From positions 1 to 64,000 of the forward strand of contig NZ_MKKH01000009.1 in assembly GCF_001942335.1 (NCBI RefSeq): a stretch of DNA of 64,000 nucleotides, given 5' to 3'. How positions within the stretch are numbered: position 1 is the stretch's first letter; the number at the start of each line of letters is the position of its first letter. The notes under the pieces are model-generated. The model saw nothing but the letters and a program-made list of their open reading frames with translations. It was not told the origin of the DNA and searched no databases. Position numbers and translations under genes: made by a program. This DNA comes from Cellulosimicrobium sp. CUA-896. Its GTDB lineage: Bacteria > Actinomycetota > Actinomycetes > Actinomycetales > Cellulomonadaceae. Of this stretch, positions 56,232-64,000 are shown one piece after another.

Positions 56232-57748
56232 ATGGCCGACTACGTCCTCGCCATCGACCAGGGCACGACCAGCTCCCGTGCCATCGTCTTCAACCACTCC
56301 GGGGAGATCGTCTCCACCGGCCAGCTCGAGCACGACCAGATCTTCCCGCGGGCGGGCTGGGTCGAGCACAACCCCGAGCAGATCTGGAACAACGTGCGCG
56401 AGGTCGTCGGGCTCGCCCTGACGCGGGGGAACCTCACGCACGAGGACATCGCCGCCGTCGGCATCACCAACCAGCGCGAGACCGCGGTCGTGTGGGACCG
56501 GACCACGGGCAAGCCGGTCTACAACGCGATCGTCTGGCAGGACACGCGCACCCAGAAGATCGTCGAGGAGCTCGGCGGCTCCGAGGGCGCGGAGAAGTAC
56601 AAGTCGATCGTGGGCCTGCCGCTCGCCACCTACTTCTCCGGGCCGAAGATCAAGTGGATCCTCGACAACGTCGAGGGCGCACGGGAGAAGGCGGAGAAGG
56701 GCGACCTGCTCTTCGGCAACACCGACACCTGGGTGCTGTGGAACATGACCGGCGGCACCGAGGGCGGCGTCCACGTCACCGACGTCACCAACGCCTCGCG
56801 CACCATGCTCATGGACCTCGACACGCTGTCGTGGCGCGAGGACATCGCCTCCGACATGGGCATCCCCATGTCGATGCTGCCCGAGATCCGCTCCTCGTCC
56901 GAGGTGTACGGCAAGGGCCGCCAGCGCGGCATGGTTCCCGGCGTGCCGATCGCCGGCATCCTCGGCGACCAGCAGGCCGCCACCTTCGGGCAGGCGTGCT
57001 TCGAGGTCGCCAGGCCAAGAACACGTACGGCACCGGCAACTTCCTCCTGCTCAACACCGGCACGGAGAAGGTCATGAGCAAGAACGGCCTGCTCACGACG
57101 GTCGCCTACAAGATCGGCGACGCGCCGCAGGTCTACGCGCTCGAGGGCTCGATCGCGGTCACCGGCTCGCTCGTGCAGTGGCTGCGCGACAACCTGGGCA
57201 TGTTCGAGGACGCCCCCGACGTCGAGTGGCTCGCCCGCAAGGTCGAGGACAACGGCGGAGCGTACTTCGTCCCCGCGTTCTCCGGCCTCTTCGCGCCGTA
57301 CTGGCGGCCCGACGCGCGCGGCGCGCTCGTCGGCCTCACGCGGTACGTGACCCGCAACCACATCGCGCGCGCCGCGCTCGAGGCGACGGCGTACCAGAGC
57401 CGCGAGGTCGTCGACGCCATGAACGCCGACTCGGGCGTCGACCTCACCGAGCTGCGCGTCGACGGCGGCATGGTCGCCAACGAGCTGCTCATGCAGTTCC
57501 AGGCCGACCAGCTCGGCGTCGACGTCGTGCGGCCCAAGGTCGCCGAGACGACGGCGCTCGGTGCCGCCTACGCGGCCGGCATCGCCGTCGGGTTCTGGAA
57601 GGGCGAGGAGGACGTCGTCGCGAACTGGGCCGAGGACAAGCGGTGGACGCCGTCGATGGACTCCGGCGAGCGCGACCGGCTCTACCGGAACTGGAAGAAG
57701 GCCGTGACGAAGACGATGGACTGGGTGGACGAGGACGTCGAGGTGTAG
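56232..57748 (+). CDS. glpK: Glycerol kinase
   Basis: FGGY kinase converting glycerol to glycerol 3-phosphate. Exactly 505 residues once a base near 57010 is restored (QACFEV then [20 protein letters not shown]). Landmarks: [82 protein letters not shown], and [21 protein letters not shown] hairpin terminator and then copy 2 of the structured repeat follow. Confidence 0.95.
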
Positions 57749-57770
57749 TCCTCGCGTTCCCGCTCTCTCC

Positions 57771-57791
57771 CGCGGAGGTTCCACCTTCGCG
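57771..57791 (+). terminator. Short terminator hairpin after glpK
   Basis: CGCGGAGGT (57771-57779) pairs with ACCTTCGCG (57783-57791), nine pairs including one G-U, with a 3-base loop, 22 bases after the glpK stop. It offers glpK its own terminator independent of the large repeat that begins 4 bases later. Confidence 0.55.
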
Positions 57792-57794
57792 TCC

Positions 57795-57895
57795 GGAGGG
57801 GGTGGGGTGGTGCCGCCGGTCTTCCCTCCGCGCGCTCGTCCCTCGCGCGCTCCCGCCAGACCCGCCACGACCGGCGGCACCACCCCACCCCCTCC
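57795..57895. repeat. Structured inverted repeat, copy 2
   Basis: Outer arms of 27 bases (57795-57821 and 57869-57895) are perfectly complementary and differ in sequence from copy 1. Inside are 8 nt (57822-57829), an inner 6-bp hairpin (57830-57835 with 57845-57850, 9-nt loop TCGTCCCTC), and the 18-base segment TCCCGCCAGACCCGCCAC (57851-57868), identical to copy 1. It lies between glpK and the PPOX-like gene, both rightward. Copy 1 is at 16392-16496. Confidence 0.8.
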
Positions 57896-58096
57896 TTGCG
57901 TGTCACCTTCTCGCGGCACGACGGCGGGTGGTGGCGCGACCTCCTCGTCGCGCCGGAGGAGGGCGACGGCGGTCCGCGGCCCGGTCCGCCTCGTCGCCGT
58001 CCTGGGCGAGGACCGCGGTCGGCGGGCGGGGCGGCCCGGACCTGCCTAGCGTCGGAGGTGGTCGCGGTCCCGCGGCCCACGAAGACGGGAGACGCC

Positions 58097-58606
58097 ATGA
58101 CCGACACGCACCACGAGCAGCCGCACGCCGGCGCGGACGAGGTCGCCAAGGTCCGGGAGCTCGTGAAGGACGAGCGGATCGCGATGCTCACGACCGTCGC
58201 CGAGGACGGGAGCCTCGTCAGCCGGCCCATGGGCGTGCAGGCCGTCGACTTCGACGGCGACCTGTGGTTCTTCGCCGCGGAGGACTCGCACAAGGTGGCA
58301 GAGATCGCGCACGACTCCGCGGCGAACGCCGCGTTCTCCGGGTCGAGCTCGTGGGTGTCGCTGTCCGGGAGCGCGAGCGTGGTCCGCGACCGCGCGAAGA
58401 TCCGCGAGCTCTGGAACGCCGTCGCCGACGCGTGGTTCCCCGACGGCCCCGACACCCCAGGCGTCGTCCTCATCCGCCTGCACGCCGACACGGCGGAGTA
58501 CTGGGACTCCCCCGGCGGACGCGTCGCCACCCTCTTCCGGCTCGTGACGACGAAGGTCACGGGCAAGCCGTACGAGGGCGGGGAGAACGAGACCGTCCGG
58601 CTCTGA
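58097..58606 (+). CDS. Pyridoxamine 5'-phosphate oxidase-like stress protein
   Basis: A 169-residue split-barrel flavin/F420-fold protein of the general stress protein 26 type. The barrel shows VRELVKDERIAMLTTVAEDG, SLVSRPMGVQAVDFDGDLWF, AAEDSHKVAEIAHDSAANAA, and ELWNAVADAWFPDGPDTPGV. The ATG at 58097 follows a GGGAGA ribosome site. Such proteins bind FMN, FAD or F420, and the substrate is generally unknown. Confidence 0.88.
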   Translation: MTDTHHEQPHAGADEVAKVRELVKDERIAMLTTVAEDGSLVSRPMGVQAVDFDGDLWFFAAEDSHKVAEIAHDSAANAAFSGSSSWVSLSGSASVVRDRAKIRELWNAVADAWFPDGPDTPGVVLIRLHADTAEYWDSPGGRVATLFRLVTTKVTGKPYEGGENETVRL

Positions 58607-58612
58607 GGGCAC

Positions 58613-58645
58613 GGGGCGGTCACCGCGTCGCCCGGTGACCGCCCC
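58613..58645. terminator. Bidirectional terminator between convergent genes
   Basis: A perfect 13-bp stem (58613-58625 with 58633-58645) and 7-nt loop begins 7 bases after the PPOX-like stop and ends 20 bases before the stop of the convergent surface-protein gene. Confidence 0.75.
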
Positions 58646-58664
58646 AGCGTCCCCTGTCGCGAGG

Positions 58665-59858
58665 TCAGGCGATCTGGTCGCGGCGGCCGCGCAGGAGCAG
58701 CAGCCCGCCGAGGACCAGCCCGCCGACGAGCAGCGTCAGCGGGTCCAGCGGGGCGTTGCGCGCCGGCTCCTGCGGCCCTGCGGCCGCGACGGGCGGGGCG
58801 TCGTCGCCGGCGCCCGACGACCGGTCGCCGGCCGGCCCGCCCCGCGACCCCGCGCCGGCCGCGACGGCCCCGGGCCGCCGCTCCACCGTCTCGTCCGGTG
58901 TCGCGGCGACCGCGACGAAGGTGTGCGACCACGTGGCGTCGCCCACGACGACGTACCCGTCGAAGGCGCCCGCCGTCACCGTGACGGCGCCCGCCGCGGC
59001 GTGCTCGCCCGGGCCGACGGGGACGTCGTCGACGCGGTACTCGACGCCCTCGACGTCCGGCACCCCGACCGTCCCCGCGGCGCCCTCGCCGGGCGTGAAC
59101 GTGGGCGCGACCGGCTCGACCGCGACGGTGCCGGAGAACCGCAGCTCGACGAGCCACGGCGCGCCCTCGCCCGGGACCGCCTCGACCGGCACCCCGTCGA
59201 CCTCCAGGCGGTGACCGGCGCCGCGGTGAGCGTCAGGACGACGACGGCCTCGTGGTCGACGTGGCCCGTCACCGCGTGCCGGCTACCGGGCTCGAGCACG
59301 ACGCCCTGGGCGTCGGCGACGACCAGGCCCGCCACGTCCGGCACGACGTACGCGTCGCGGGTGCGTCGCCGTCGACCACCTCGGGGCGGACCGCCTCGAC
59401 CGCGACCCGCCGGTCCAGGGCGGCGACCGCGACGGCCGTGGTGCCGTCCTCGCGCAGCAGCCGGTGCCCCGCCTCGGCGACGGCGACGACGACGTCCGGC
59501 GCCTCGTCCGGGGACGCGTCCAGGCGCCAGTGCCCGTCGACGGAGGTCGCGACGTCGGCCACGGGCAGGCCGTCCACCACCCACCGCACGCCCGGGGTCC
59601 GGGGCACCAGGTACGCCGTCACCGCCCCGTCCGGCGCGCGGCGCACCACCACCTCGGGCACGGCGACCTCCACCAGGGCCGAGCCGCTCGGCCGCGGCCC
59701 GGAGTCCCCGGGCGCGGCGGGGTCGGCGGTGACCATCACGCGCCCGGGGGCGTCCGCGGGCGCGCGGCGGCGGGCGTCGCGAGCGCGGCGGACGGCACCG
59801 CGACCGCGCACGCGGCCGCCGTCGCGACCAGCACGCGACGCAGGGCGGTTCGCTTCAT
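58665..59858 (-). CDS. Secreted surface protein with C-terminal membrane anchor
   Basis: About 398 residues after restoring three bases (near 59768, 59365 and 59215). ATG 59858 gives a signal peptide (MKRTALRRVLVATAAACAVA). Four or more beta-rich repeats of about 80 residues follow, with similar phrases: VEVAVPEVVVRRAPDGAVTA, TPGVRWVVDGLPVADVATSV, DAYVVPDVAGLVVADAQGVV, and GVPDVEGVEYRVDDVPVGPG. A Gly/Ala-rich spacer leads to LTLLVGGLVLGGLLLLRGRR. The end resembles a sortase substrate, but no LPxTG-like motif precedes the helix, so a plain membrane anchor is assumed. Function unknown. Confidence 0.72.
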
Positions 59859-60158
59859 CACCGTGCGGGCTCGGCGCCCACCCTCCTCCCCGGGCTCGGG
59901 TCGCGGCCGGTACGGCCCCGCAGACCCTATGCGTGCGCGCCCGGGCGCAGCCTGTCCGACACGCGGACCGTGTCGCGCACCGCGGCGGTGCCAGCGCCCG
60001 CCGGGGCGCACCGGGCGAAATCGGGCGCTGCCCGCGAGCGCGCGCGGCACCTCGCCTATGGTGAAGGTCGGATCGGCACGGTGCCGCTCCTGAGACGCGT
60101 CGACGACGCCGCCGACGTCACGTCCCTGGGCCGCACCGAGGGAGAGCGGGGAGGCGGC
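59859..60158. other. Divergent control region without a gene
   Basis: 300 bases between the divergent surface-protein and LuxR-type genes. I see no open frame with believable codon use, no clear palindrome and no repeat. Both genes' promoters must lie here; CCTATGGT near 60055 is a weak -10-like match on the plus strand. Confidence 0.4.
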
Positions 60159-62786
60159 ATGCCGGAGGTGGGATCGAGGGCGTCGCGGCTCTACGGCGCA
60201 CCCCGCCCTCCGCACCTCGAGCTCGTCCGCGAACGGCTCCTCGACCGGCTCGACGCCGACGCCGCCCTGCGCGTCGTGCGCGGCCCGGCCGGCAGCGGCA
60301 AGACGTCGCTGCTCGCCGAGTGGGCACGCCGCCGCGGCGCGACCGGGGTGTGGTTCACCGCCACGCCCGCCACGTCGCGCCTCGACCTGTGGCGCGCCGT
60401 GGCCCGGCGGGCATCGCGCGCCGGGCTCGAGGGGTTCGACGCCGCGTTCGGACCGGGCGAGCTGGAGCCCGGGGAGATCCCGCAGCGTCTCGCCGAGGCC
60501 TTCCTCGCGGTGGCCGGCGACGTGGTGGTCGTCGTCGACGAGTACCAGGAGGTCGAGGGCGACGAGGTCCACGCCGACGTGCTCGCGCTGCTCCGGCTCT
60601 GCCCCACCCTGTGCGTCGCGGTGGCGACGCGCGCGGTGTCCCCGCTGGAGGCGCCCGCGGTCGGGCTCGAGCTCGACCGCACGGTGATCACCGCCGACCA
60701 GCTCCCGTTCACCCCCGACGAGACGGCGCGGGTGCTGCGCCACTCGCGGGTCCCGCTGGACCCGGCCGAGGCGCACGTGCGCACGGGTGGCCAGCCCCTG
60801 TACCTGCGCGTCGCGATGCTCGCCGCGGAGATGGCGGGGTCCCACGGGACGCCGGCGCACGTCCAGGTCGCGGACGAGCTCCTGCGCGCCGCCGTCGACA
60901 AGCAGCTGCAGGGACCGGCACGGCACCGCCTGGAGACGCTCCTCGTCCGGTGCGCGGTGCCGGAGATCCTCACCGCGGACCTCGCGGTGGCCCTCACCCG
61001 CGACCCGGAGGCACCCGACCTCCTGACCGTGCTGGAGGAGCGCGGTCTCGGCACCTGGGAGCGCCGCCCCTCGGGGCGGGTGTTCGTGCTGTTCCCCGTC
61101 GTGCGCACGCTCGTGCTGGAGACGGCGCGGCGCGAGCAGCCGGAGGAGTCCCACCGGCTCGAGCTCGCCGCCGCGCGCTGGTACCTCGCGAACGGCTACC
61201 CCGTGGAGGCGCTGGTGCACGCGGTCACGGCCGGCGACCTCGACGTGGCGTCAGCGGCCGTCTCGCGCTACTGGGCCGAGCTGCTCGAGCCGCAGACGCT
61301 CGCGCGGCTCGGCCATCTGCGACGCGTCCCCGTCCACGACCTGCGCCGCCATCCCCTCCTCGCCGGCGCGCTCGCGATCCACCACGACAGCGTGCCGGGC
61401 CAGCGCGGCGAGGCGATCGAGCTGTACCGCCTCGTGCTCGCGTCGATCAAGCCCCGCGCGCGGGCGGCCTCACCGACCGAGCGCGTGGTGCTCGAGGTGC
61501 TCGAGTCCGTCGCGATGCGCTCCACCGGGTCGGCCCAGCGGGCGATCGACCCCGCGCGCCGTGCCCGGCGGTCGCTCGGCGAGCTGCGGCTGGACGAGCG
61601 CCGCCAGCTCACGCGCGAGCTCCCCCGCCTGCGCGCCGAGATCGCCCTGTCCCTCGCCCGCGCGGGCGCGTCGGGCGAGGCGCTGTCGGTGCTCGAGGAC
61701 CTGGGGGACTCGCCCACGGAGAACCCGCGCACGCTGTACGGCCTGTCCCTGCGGGCTCTCGTCCACGCCCTGCGCGGCGACATGCCGGAGGCCGAGCGCG
61801 ACCTCGACGTCGTCGACGCGTCGCCGCACGAGCCGGTGCACGCCGGGCGCGACGACGACCTCTACCGCCTCGCCCGCGCGCTCGTGCACCTCGAGCGGTT
61901 CGACGCGCGCGGCGCGCAGGCGCACCTCGACGTGATGCGCCCGCACCTGCCCACGCTCGAGTCCCGCCCGCTGTTCGCCACGGTCCAGGCGTACGTCGAC
62001 CTGACGGCGTTCGAGACGGCGCTCGGCAGCGAGCGCCTGCGGCGGTACGTGGAGTCCGAGCGCGGTGCGCGGCGCATCTCGACGCGCAACATCGAGCAGC
62101 TGGGCTACGCCGGGGGCCTGCTCAACCTCGCGCGCGGGCGGATCGGGGCCGTCCACGCCCTGCTCAAGGTCGCTCCGGCGCAGTCCCCGCGCACGCCCCT
62201 GCTCCGCGCGCACGTCGCCCTGCTCACGGACGGGTGGCAGTCCGCGCGCGACGTGCTCGTGGAGCACACGCCCGGGCCGGACGCCTCGCCGCGGCTGCGC
62301 GTGGCGCACTGGACCCTGCTCGCCGCCACGCTCACGCACGCCGACGACGAGACCGCGGCCTGCGACGCGCTCGGCAAGCTCGCGGCCGTGGCGGAGGACC
62401 GCGGGCTGCGGTTCGCGCTCGCCCTGCCCCCGCACGCCGACCTGCTCGCGCTCGCGGAGCTCGCGGCACGCAGCAGGGACCAGACGGCGCAGCGCGTCCT
62501 CGCCGACGCGGACCGCGTCCCCGAGCTGTTCGTGCCCGTCACGGACCTCCCGCAGCCCCTCACCGACCGGGAGGTCGTGGTGCTCGACGCGCTGATGCGG
62601 CACGCGACGGCGGCCGACATCTCGCGCAGCCTCATGGTCTCGGTGAACACCGTGAAGAGCCAGCTGCGGTCGGTGTACCGCAAGCTCGGCGTGCGCCGGC
62701 GCGAGGACGCGCTGGCGAAGGGCATCGACCTGGGTCTCATCGCCGCGGACCACGTCGACCCGGCGAGCGTGCTCGGCGATCTGTGA
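60159..62786 (+). CDS. Large ATP-binding LuxR-family regulator (MalT/LAL-like)
   Basis: An 875-residue regulator. From ATG 60159 (GGGGAGG upstream) it begins MPEVGSRASRLYGAPRPPHL; Walker A is VVRGPAGSGKTSLLAEWARR (about residues 38-57), Walker B-like VVVVVDEYQEVEGDEV, then a winged-helix part and a long helical TPR-like region (about 330-790). The C-terminal LuxR helix-turn-helix is LTDREVVVLDALMRHATAAD followed by ISRSLMVSVNTVKSQLRSVY and RKLGVRRREDAL. MalT-like proteins sense a small molecule through the TPR region. No sugar operon adjoins, so its targets are unknown. Confidence 0.9.
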   Translation: MPEVGSRASRLYGAPRPPHLELVRERLLDRLDADAALRVVRGPAGSGKTSLLAEWARRRGATGVWFTATPATSRLDLWRAVARRASRAGLEGFDAAFGPGELEPGEIPQRLAEAFLAVAGDVVVVVDEYQEVEGDEVHADVLALLRLCPTLCVAVATRAVSPLEAPAVGLELDRTVITADQLPFTPDETARVLRHSRVPLDPAEAHVRTGGQPLYLRVAMLAAEMAGSHGTPAHVQVADELLRAAVDKQLQGPARHRLETLLVRCAVPEILTADLAVALTRDPEAPDLLTVLEERGLGTWERRPSGRVFVLFPVVRTLVLETARREQPEESHRLELAAARWYLANGYPVEALVHAVTAGDLDVASAAVSRYWAELLEPQTLARLGHLRRVPVHDLRRHPLLAGALAIHHDSVPGQRGEAIELYRLVLASIKPRARAASPTERVVLEVLESVAMRSTGSAQRAIDPARRARRSLGELRLDERRQLTRELPRLRAEIALSLARAGASGEALSVLEDLGDSPTENPRTLYGLSLRALVHALRGDMPEAERDLDVVDASPHEPVHAGRDDDLYRLARALVHLERFDARGAQAHLDVMRPHLPTLESRPLFATVQAYVDLTAFETALGSERLRRYVESERGARRISTRNIEQLGYAGGLLNLARGRIGAVHALLKVAPAQSPRTPLLRAHVALLTDGWQSARDVLVEHTPGPDASPRLRVAHWTLLAATLTHADDETAACDALGKLAAVAEDRGLRFALALPPHADLLALAELAARSRDQTAQRVLADADRVPELFVPVTDLPQPLTDREVVVLDALMRHATAADISRSLMVSVNTVKSQLRSVYRKLGVRRREDALAKGIDLGLIAADHVDPASVLGDL

Positions 62787-62803
62787 GACCGGGCGGCGAG
62801 ACC

Positions 62804-62827
62804 CGGCGCGGCGTGCGGGCCGCGCCG
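62804..62827. terminator. Terminator between convergent genes
   Basis: A perfect 9-bp GC stem (62804-62812 with 62819-62827) with a 6-base loop, placed between the LuxR-type gene stop and the stop of the convergent unknown gene. Confidence 0.65.
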
Positions 62828-62835
62828 CAGGACCG

Positions 62836-63447
62836 TCAGACGAGGTCGTCGACGATCTTCGCGGACGCGCGCATCTCCTGCCGCGCCCGGTCGTCGTCGA
62901 TCTCGGCGCCGGCGGCGACGAGCGCGGCCCGGCGCAGCCAGGAGAACAGCACGAGGACCGGGTAGCTGTCGTCGCCGAGGTACACCCGACGCCGCCACGA
63001 CGCCCACGCGACAGCGCGCGAGAGGGCGGTGACCGGGTCGTCGAGCGCGCTCGCGGCGTGGGCCGTGTTCTCCCACCCGTGCTCGGCCTCGCTCATGAGG
63101 CGGGCGCCGTCGCGACCGAGCGGCCGGGCGAGGGCGGCGAGCCCGATGTCCTCGCGGATCTCCGTCGCCTCGGTCGGGACGAGGTCGAGGCCGTCGCGGT
63201 ACGTGCCGAACGTGGCGGGGTCCACGTGCCGCCACGGGTCGTGCTCGGGGAGCGAGTCGACGATGTCCGTGAGCGTCCCCGCGAGGAGCGTGACCGCACG
63301 GAGGCGGTGGCTGCGGGCCTGGTCCCGCATCGCCTCGAGCGTCGCGACGCGCTCGTCCGGGTCGAGCAGCGGCTCGACGAGGCCGACGGCCCAGGCCGCC
63401 CAGGTGGTGTCGTCCCACGCGGCCGGCCTGCCCTCGTCGGGGCTCAT
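62836..63447 (-). CDS. Uncharacterised helical protein
   Basis: A 203-residue soluble, mostly helical, acidic protein starting MSPDEGRPAAWDDTTWAAWA. Distinct stretches are DPDERVATLEAMRDQARSHR, SLPEHDPWRHVDPATFGTYR, DGARLMSEAEHGWENTAHAA, and SWRRRVYLGDDSYPVLVLFS. There is no signal peptide, membrane helix or recognisable catalytic motif. Codon use matches genuine genes here. I do not recognise the family. Confidence 0.7.
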   Translation of the reverse strand: MSPDEGRPAAWDDTTWAAWAVGLVEPLLDPDERVATLEAMRDQARSHRLRAVTLLAGTLTDIVDSLPEHDPWRHVDPATFGTYRDGLDLVPTEATEIREDIGLAALARPLGRDGARLMSEAEHGWENTAHAASALDDPVTALSRAVAWASWRRRVYLGDDSYPVLVLFSWLRRAALVAAGAEIDDDRARQEMRASAKIVDDLV

Positions 63448-63849
63448 CGCTGCTCCACCCGTCGGAGCCGCCGGGCACCCCTGCCCCGTGCGCGACGCGA
63501 CGCAGGCGGCGTGGCGGACGTCGGGACCGCGACGCGCGGCGGGCGGGTCGGCGTGCAGGCCGCTGCGACCATGCCCCCACCTCCTGCTCTCGTCCCCGTG
63601 TCCGTGCCCCCGCCCGGCGAGACGTTCGCCCAGGCCGCAGTGTACCGACGCCGCGCCGCGTCCACGAGGCGGCGCGGCGGAGCACCGCACGCTCCGCCGC
63701 GGACGCGTCGGGGGAAGTCGCCGGTCCCGCCGTGCGCCGCCGCGGCACCCCCGTGGCGCGCGCCCGCGGGGATGAAAAAAGGGTGAACCAGAGTGTGAAA
63801 GAAGCGTGTACGAGTGCAGGAGGACCTGCTGCCACCCCATCCTTGAACC
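63448..63849. promoter_or_regulatory. Intergenic region, probable promoter for the last gene
   Basis: About 400 bases with no believable gene. The left 300 bases are very GC-rich and featureless. From about 63770 the sequence becomes A/T-richer (GATGAAAAAAGGGTGAACC), the kind of patch that carries promoters at this GC content. A small hairpin GCAGG-AGGA-CCTGC at 63817-63830 encloses an AGGA that might otherwise serve as a ribosome site. Confidence 0.4.
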
Positions 63850-64000
63850 GTGAACTACCAGATTGCTCCGAGCACGCACCCCGAGCGGGTGCGCGAGGCG
63901 TCGGTGCACGCCGTCGAGGAGGGTCTGACGGCGGAGGTCGTCGACGGCGACACCGTGCGCGCGGAGGTCGAGCGCATCGTCGCGCTCGAGGACGACGCGC
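63850..64000 (+). CDS. Unknown protein, 5' part only
   Basis: The first 50 codons of a rightward gene from GTG 63850: VNYQIAPSTHPERVREASVH, then AVEEGLTAEVVDGDTVRAEV and ERIVALEDDA. An in-frame TGA at 63844-63846 rules out an earlier start, and no ribosome site lies at the usual distance, so translation may be leaderless. The acidic, helical sequence is not enough to name a family. Confidence 0.5.
   Translation, partial: MNYQIAPSTHPERVREASVHAVEEGLTAEVVDGDTVRAEVERIVALEDDA

Noticed and set aside
1-64000. Possible CRISPR array, insertion sequence, prophage or tRNA gene
   Set aside because: No regularly spaced repeats, transposase or integrase motifs, phage structural genes or tRNA-like cloverleaf with a CCA-adjacent stem were seen by reading; faint tRNA genes could still be missed without a covariance search.

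Overview
The window is very GC-rich (well above 70 % by eye), with GTG starts, ATGA/TGATG gene overlaps and actinobacterial gene orders: menaquinone genes, a ResABC/CcdA cytochrome c block, Rex, AcuC and an AURKAIP1/COX24-type basic mini-protein. Together with the large secreted arabinan-degrading enzymes this points to a plant-polymer-degrading Micrococcales bacterium of the Cellulosimicrobium / Cellulomonas / Promicromonosporaceae kind. The genus is inference. I see no rRNA, tRNA, CRISPR array, insertion sequence or phage gene.

Layout. 0-7 kb: menaquinone genes menC, menB, menE and menA, interleaved with a SugE-type exporter and its TetR regulator and a DUF3048 lipoprotein. 7-13 kb: cytochrome c maturation (phosphatase, TlpA/ResA, CcdA, ResB, CcsB). 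13-21 kb: MarR/YceI pair, Rex, glutaredoxin, HAD phosphatase, basic mini-protein, AcuC, Trk potassium uptake. 21-46 kb: an arabinan/arabinose island: three multimodular secreted enzymes (two GH43, one GH51), a YtfQRT-YjfF type furanose ABC transporter, araA-araD-araB and a LacI-family regulator, linked by six near-identical operator palindromes. 46-52 kb: K+ channel, radA, disA, mutY and a GNAT. 52-58 kb: glycerol regulon (SorC regulator, glpD, glpF, glpK). 58-64 kb: PPOX-like protein, surface protein, a large LuxR/MalT-like regulator and unknown genes.

How the genes work together. Arabinan would be cut outside the cell by the GH43/GH51 enzymes, imported by the ABC transporter, and passed through AraA, AraB and AraD to D-xylulose 5-phosphate. 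LacI-type repression acts at sites before the enzyme genes, the transporter and araB. Glycerol enters through GlpF, is phosphorylated by GlpK and oxidised by GlpD into the menaquinone pool made by the men genes.

Two points matter most. (1) A structured repeat occurs twice (16392-16496 and 57795-57895). It has a 27-28 bp outer stem of different sequence in each copy, an inner hairpin that changes in a compensatory way, and an identical 18-nt single-stranded segment, all with the same spacing. I cannot assign it to a known family, and it is the best candidate here for something undescribed. (2) About 33 coding frames are broken, and every break I checked is explained by exactly one missing base, so the sequence very probably carries systematic single-base deletion errors. 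Genes below are annotated across these breaks.
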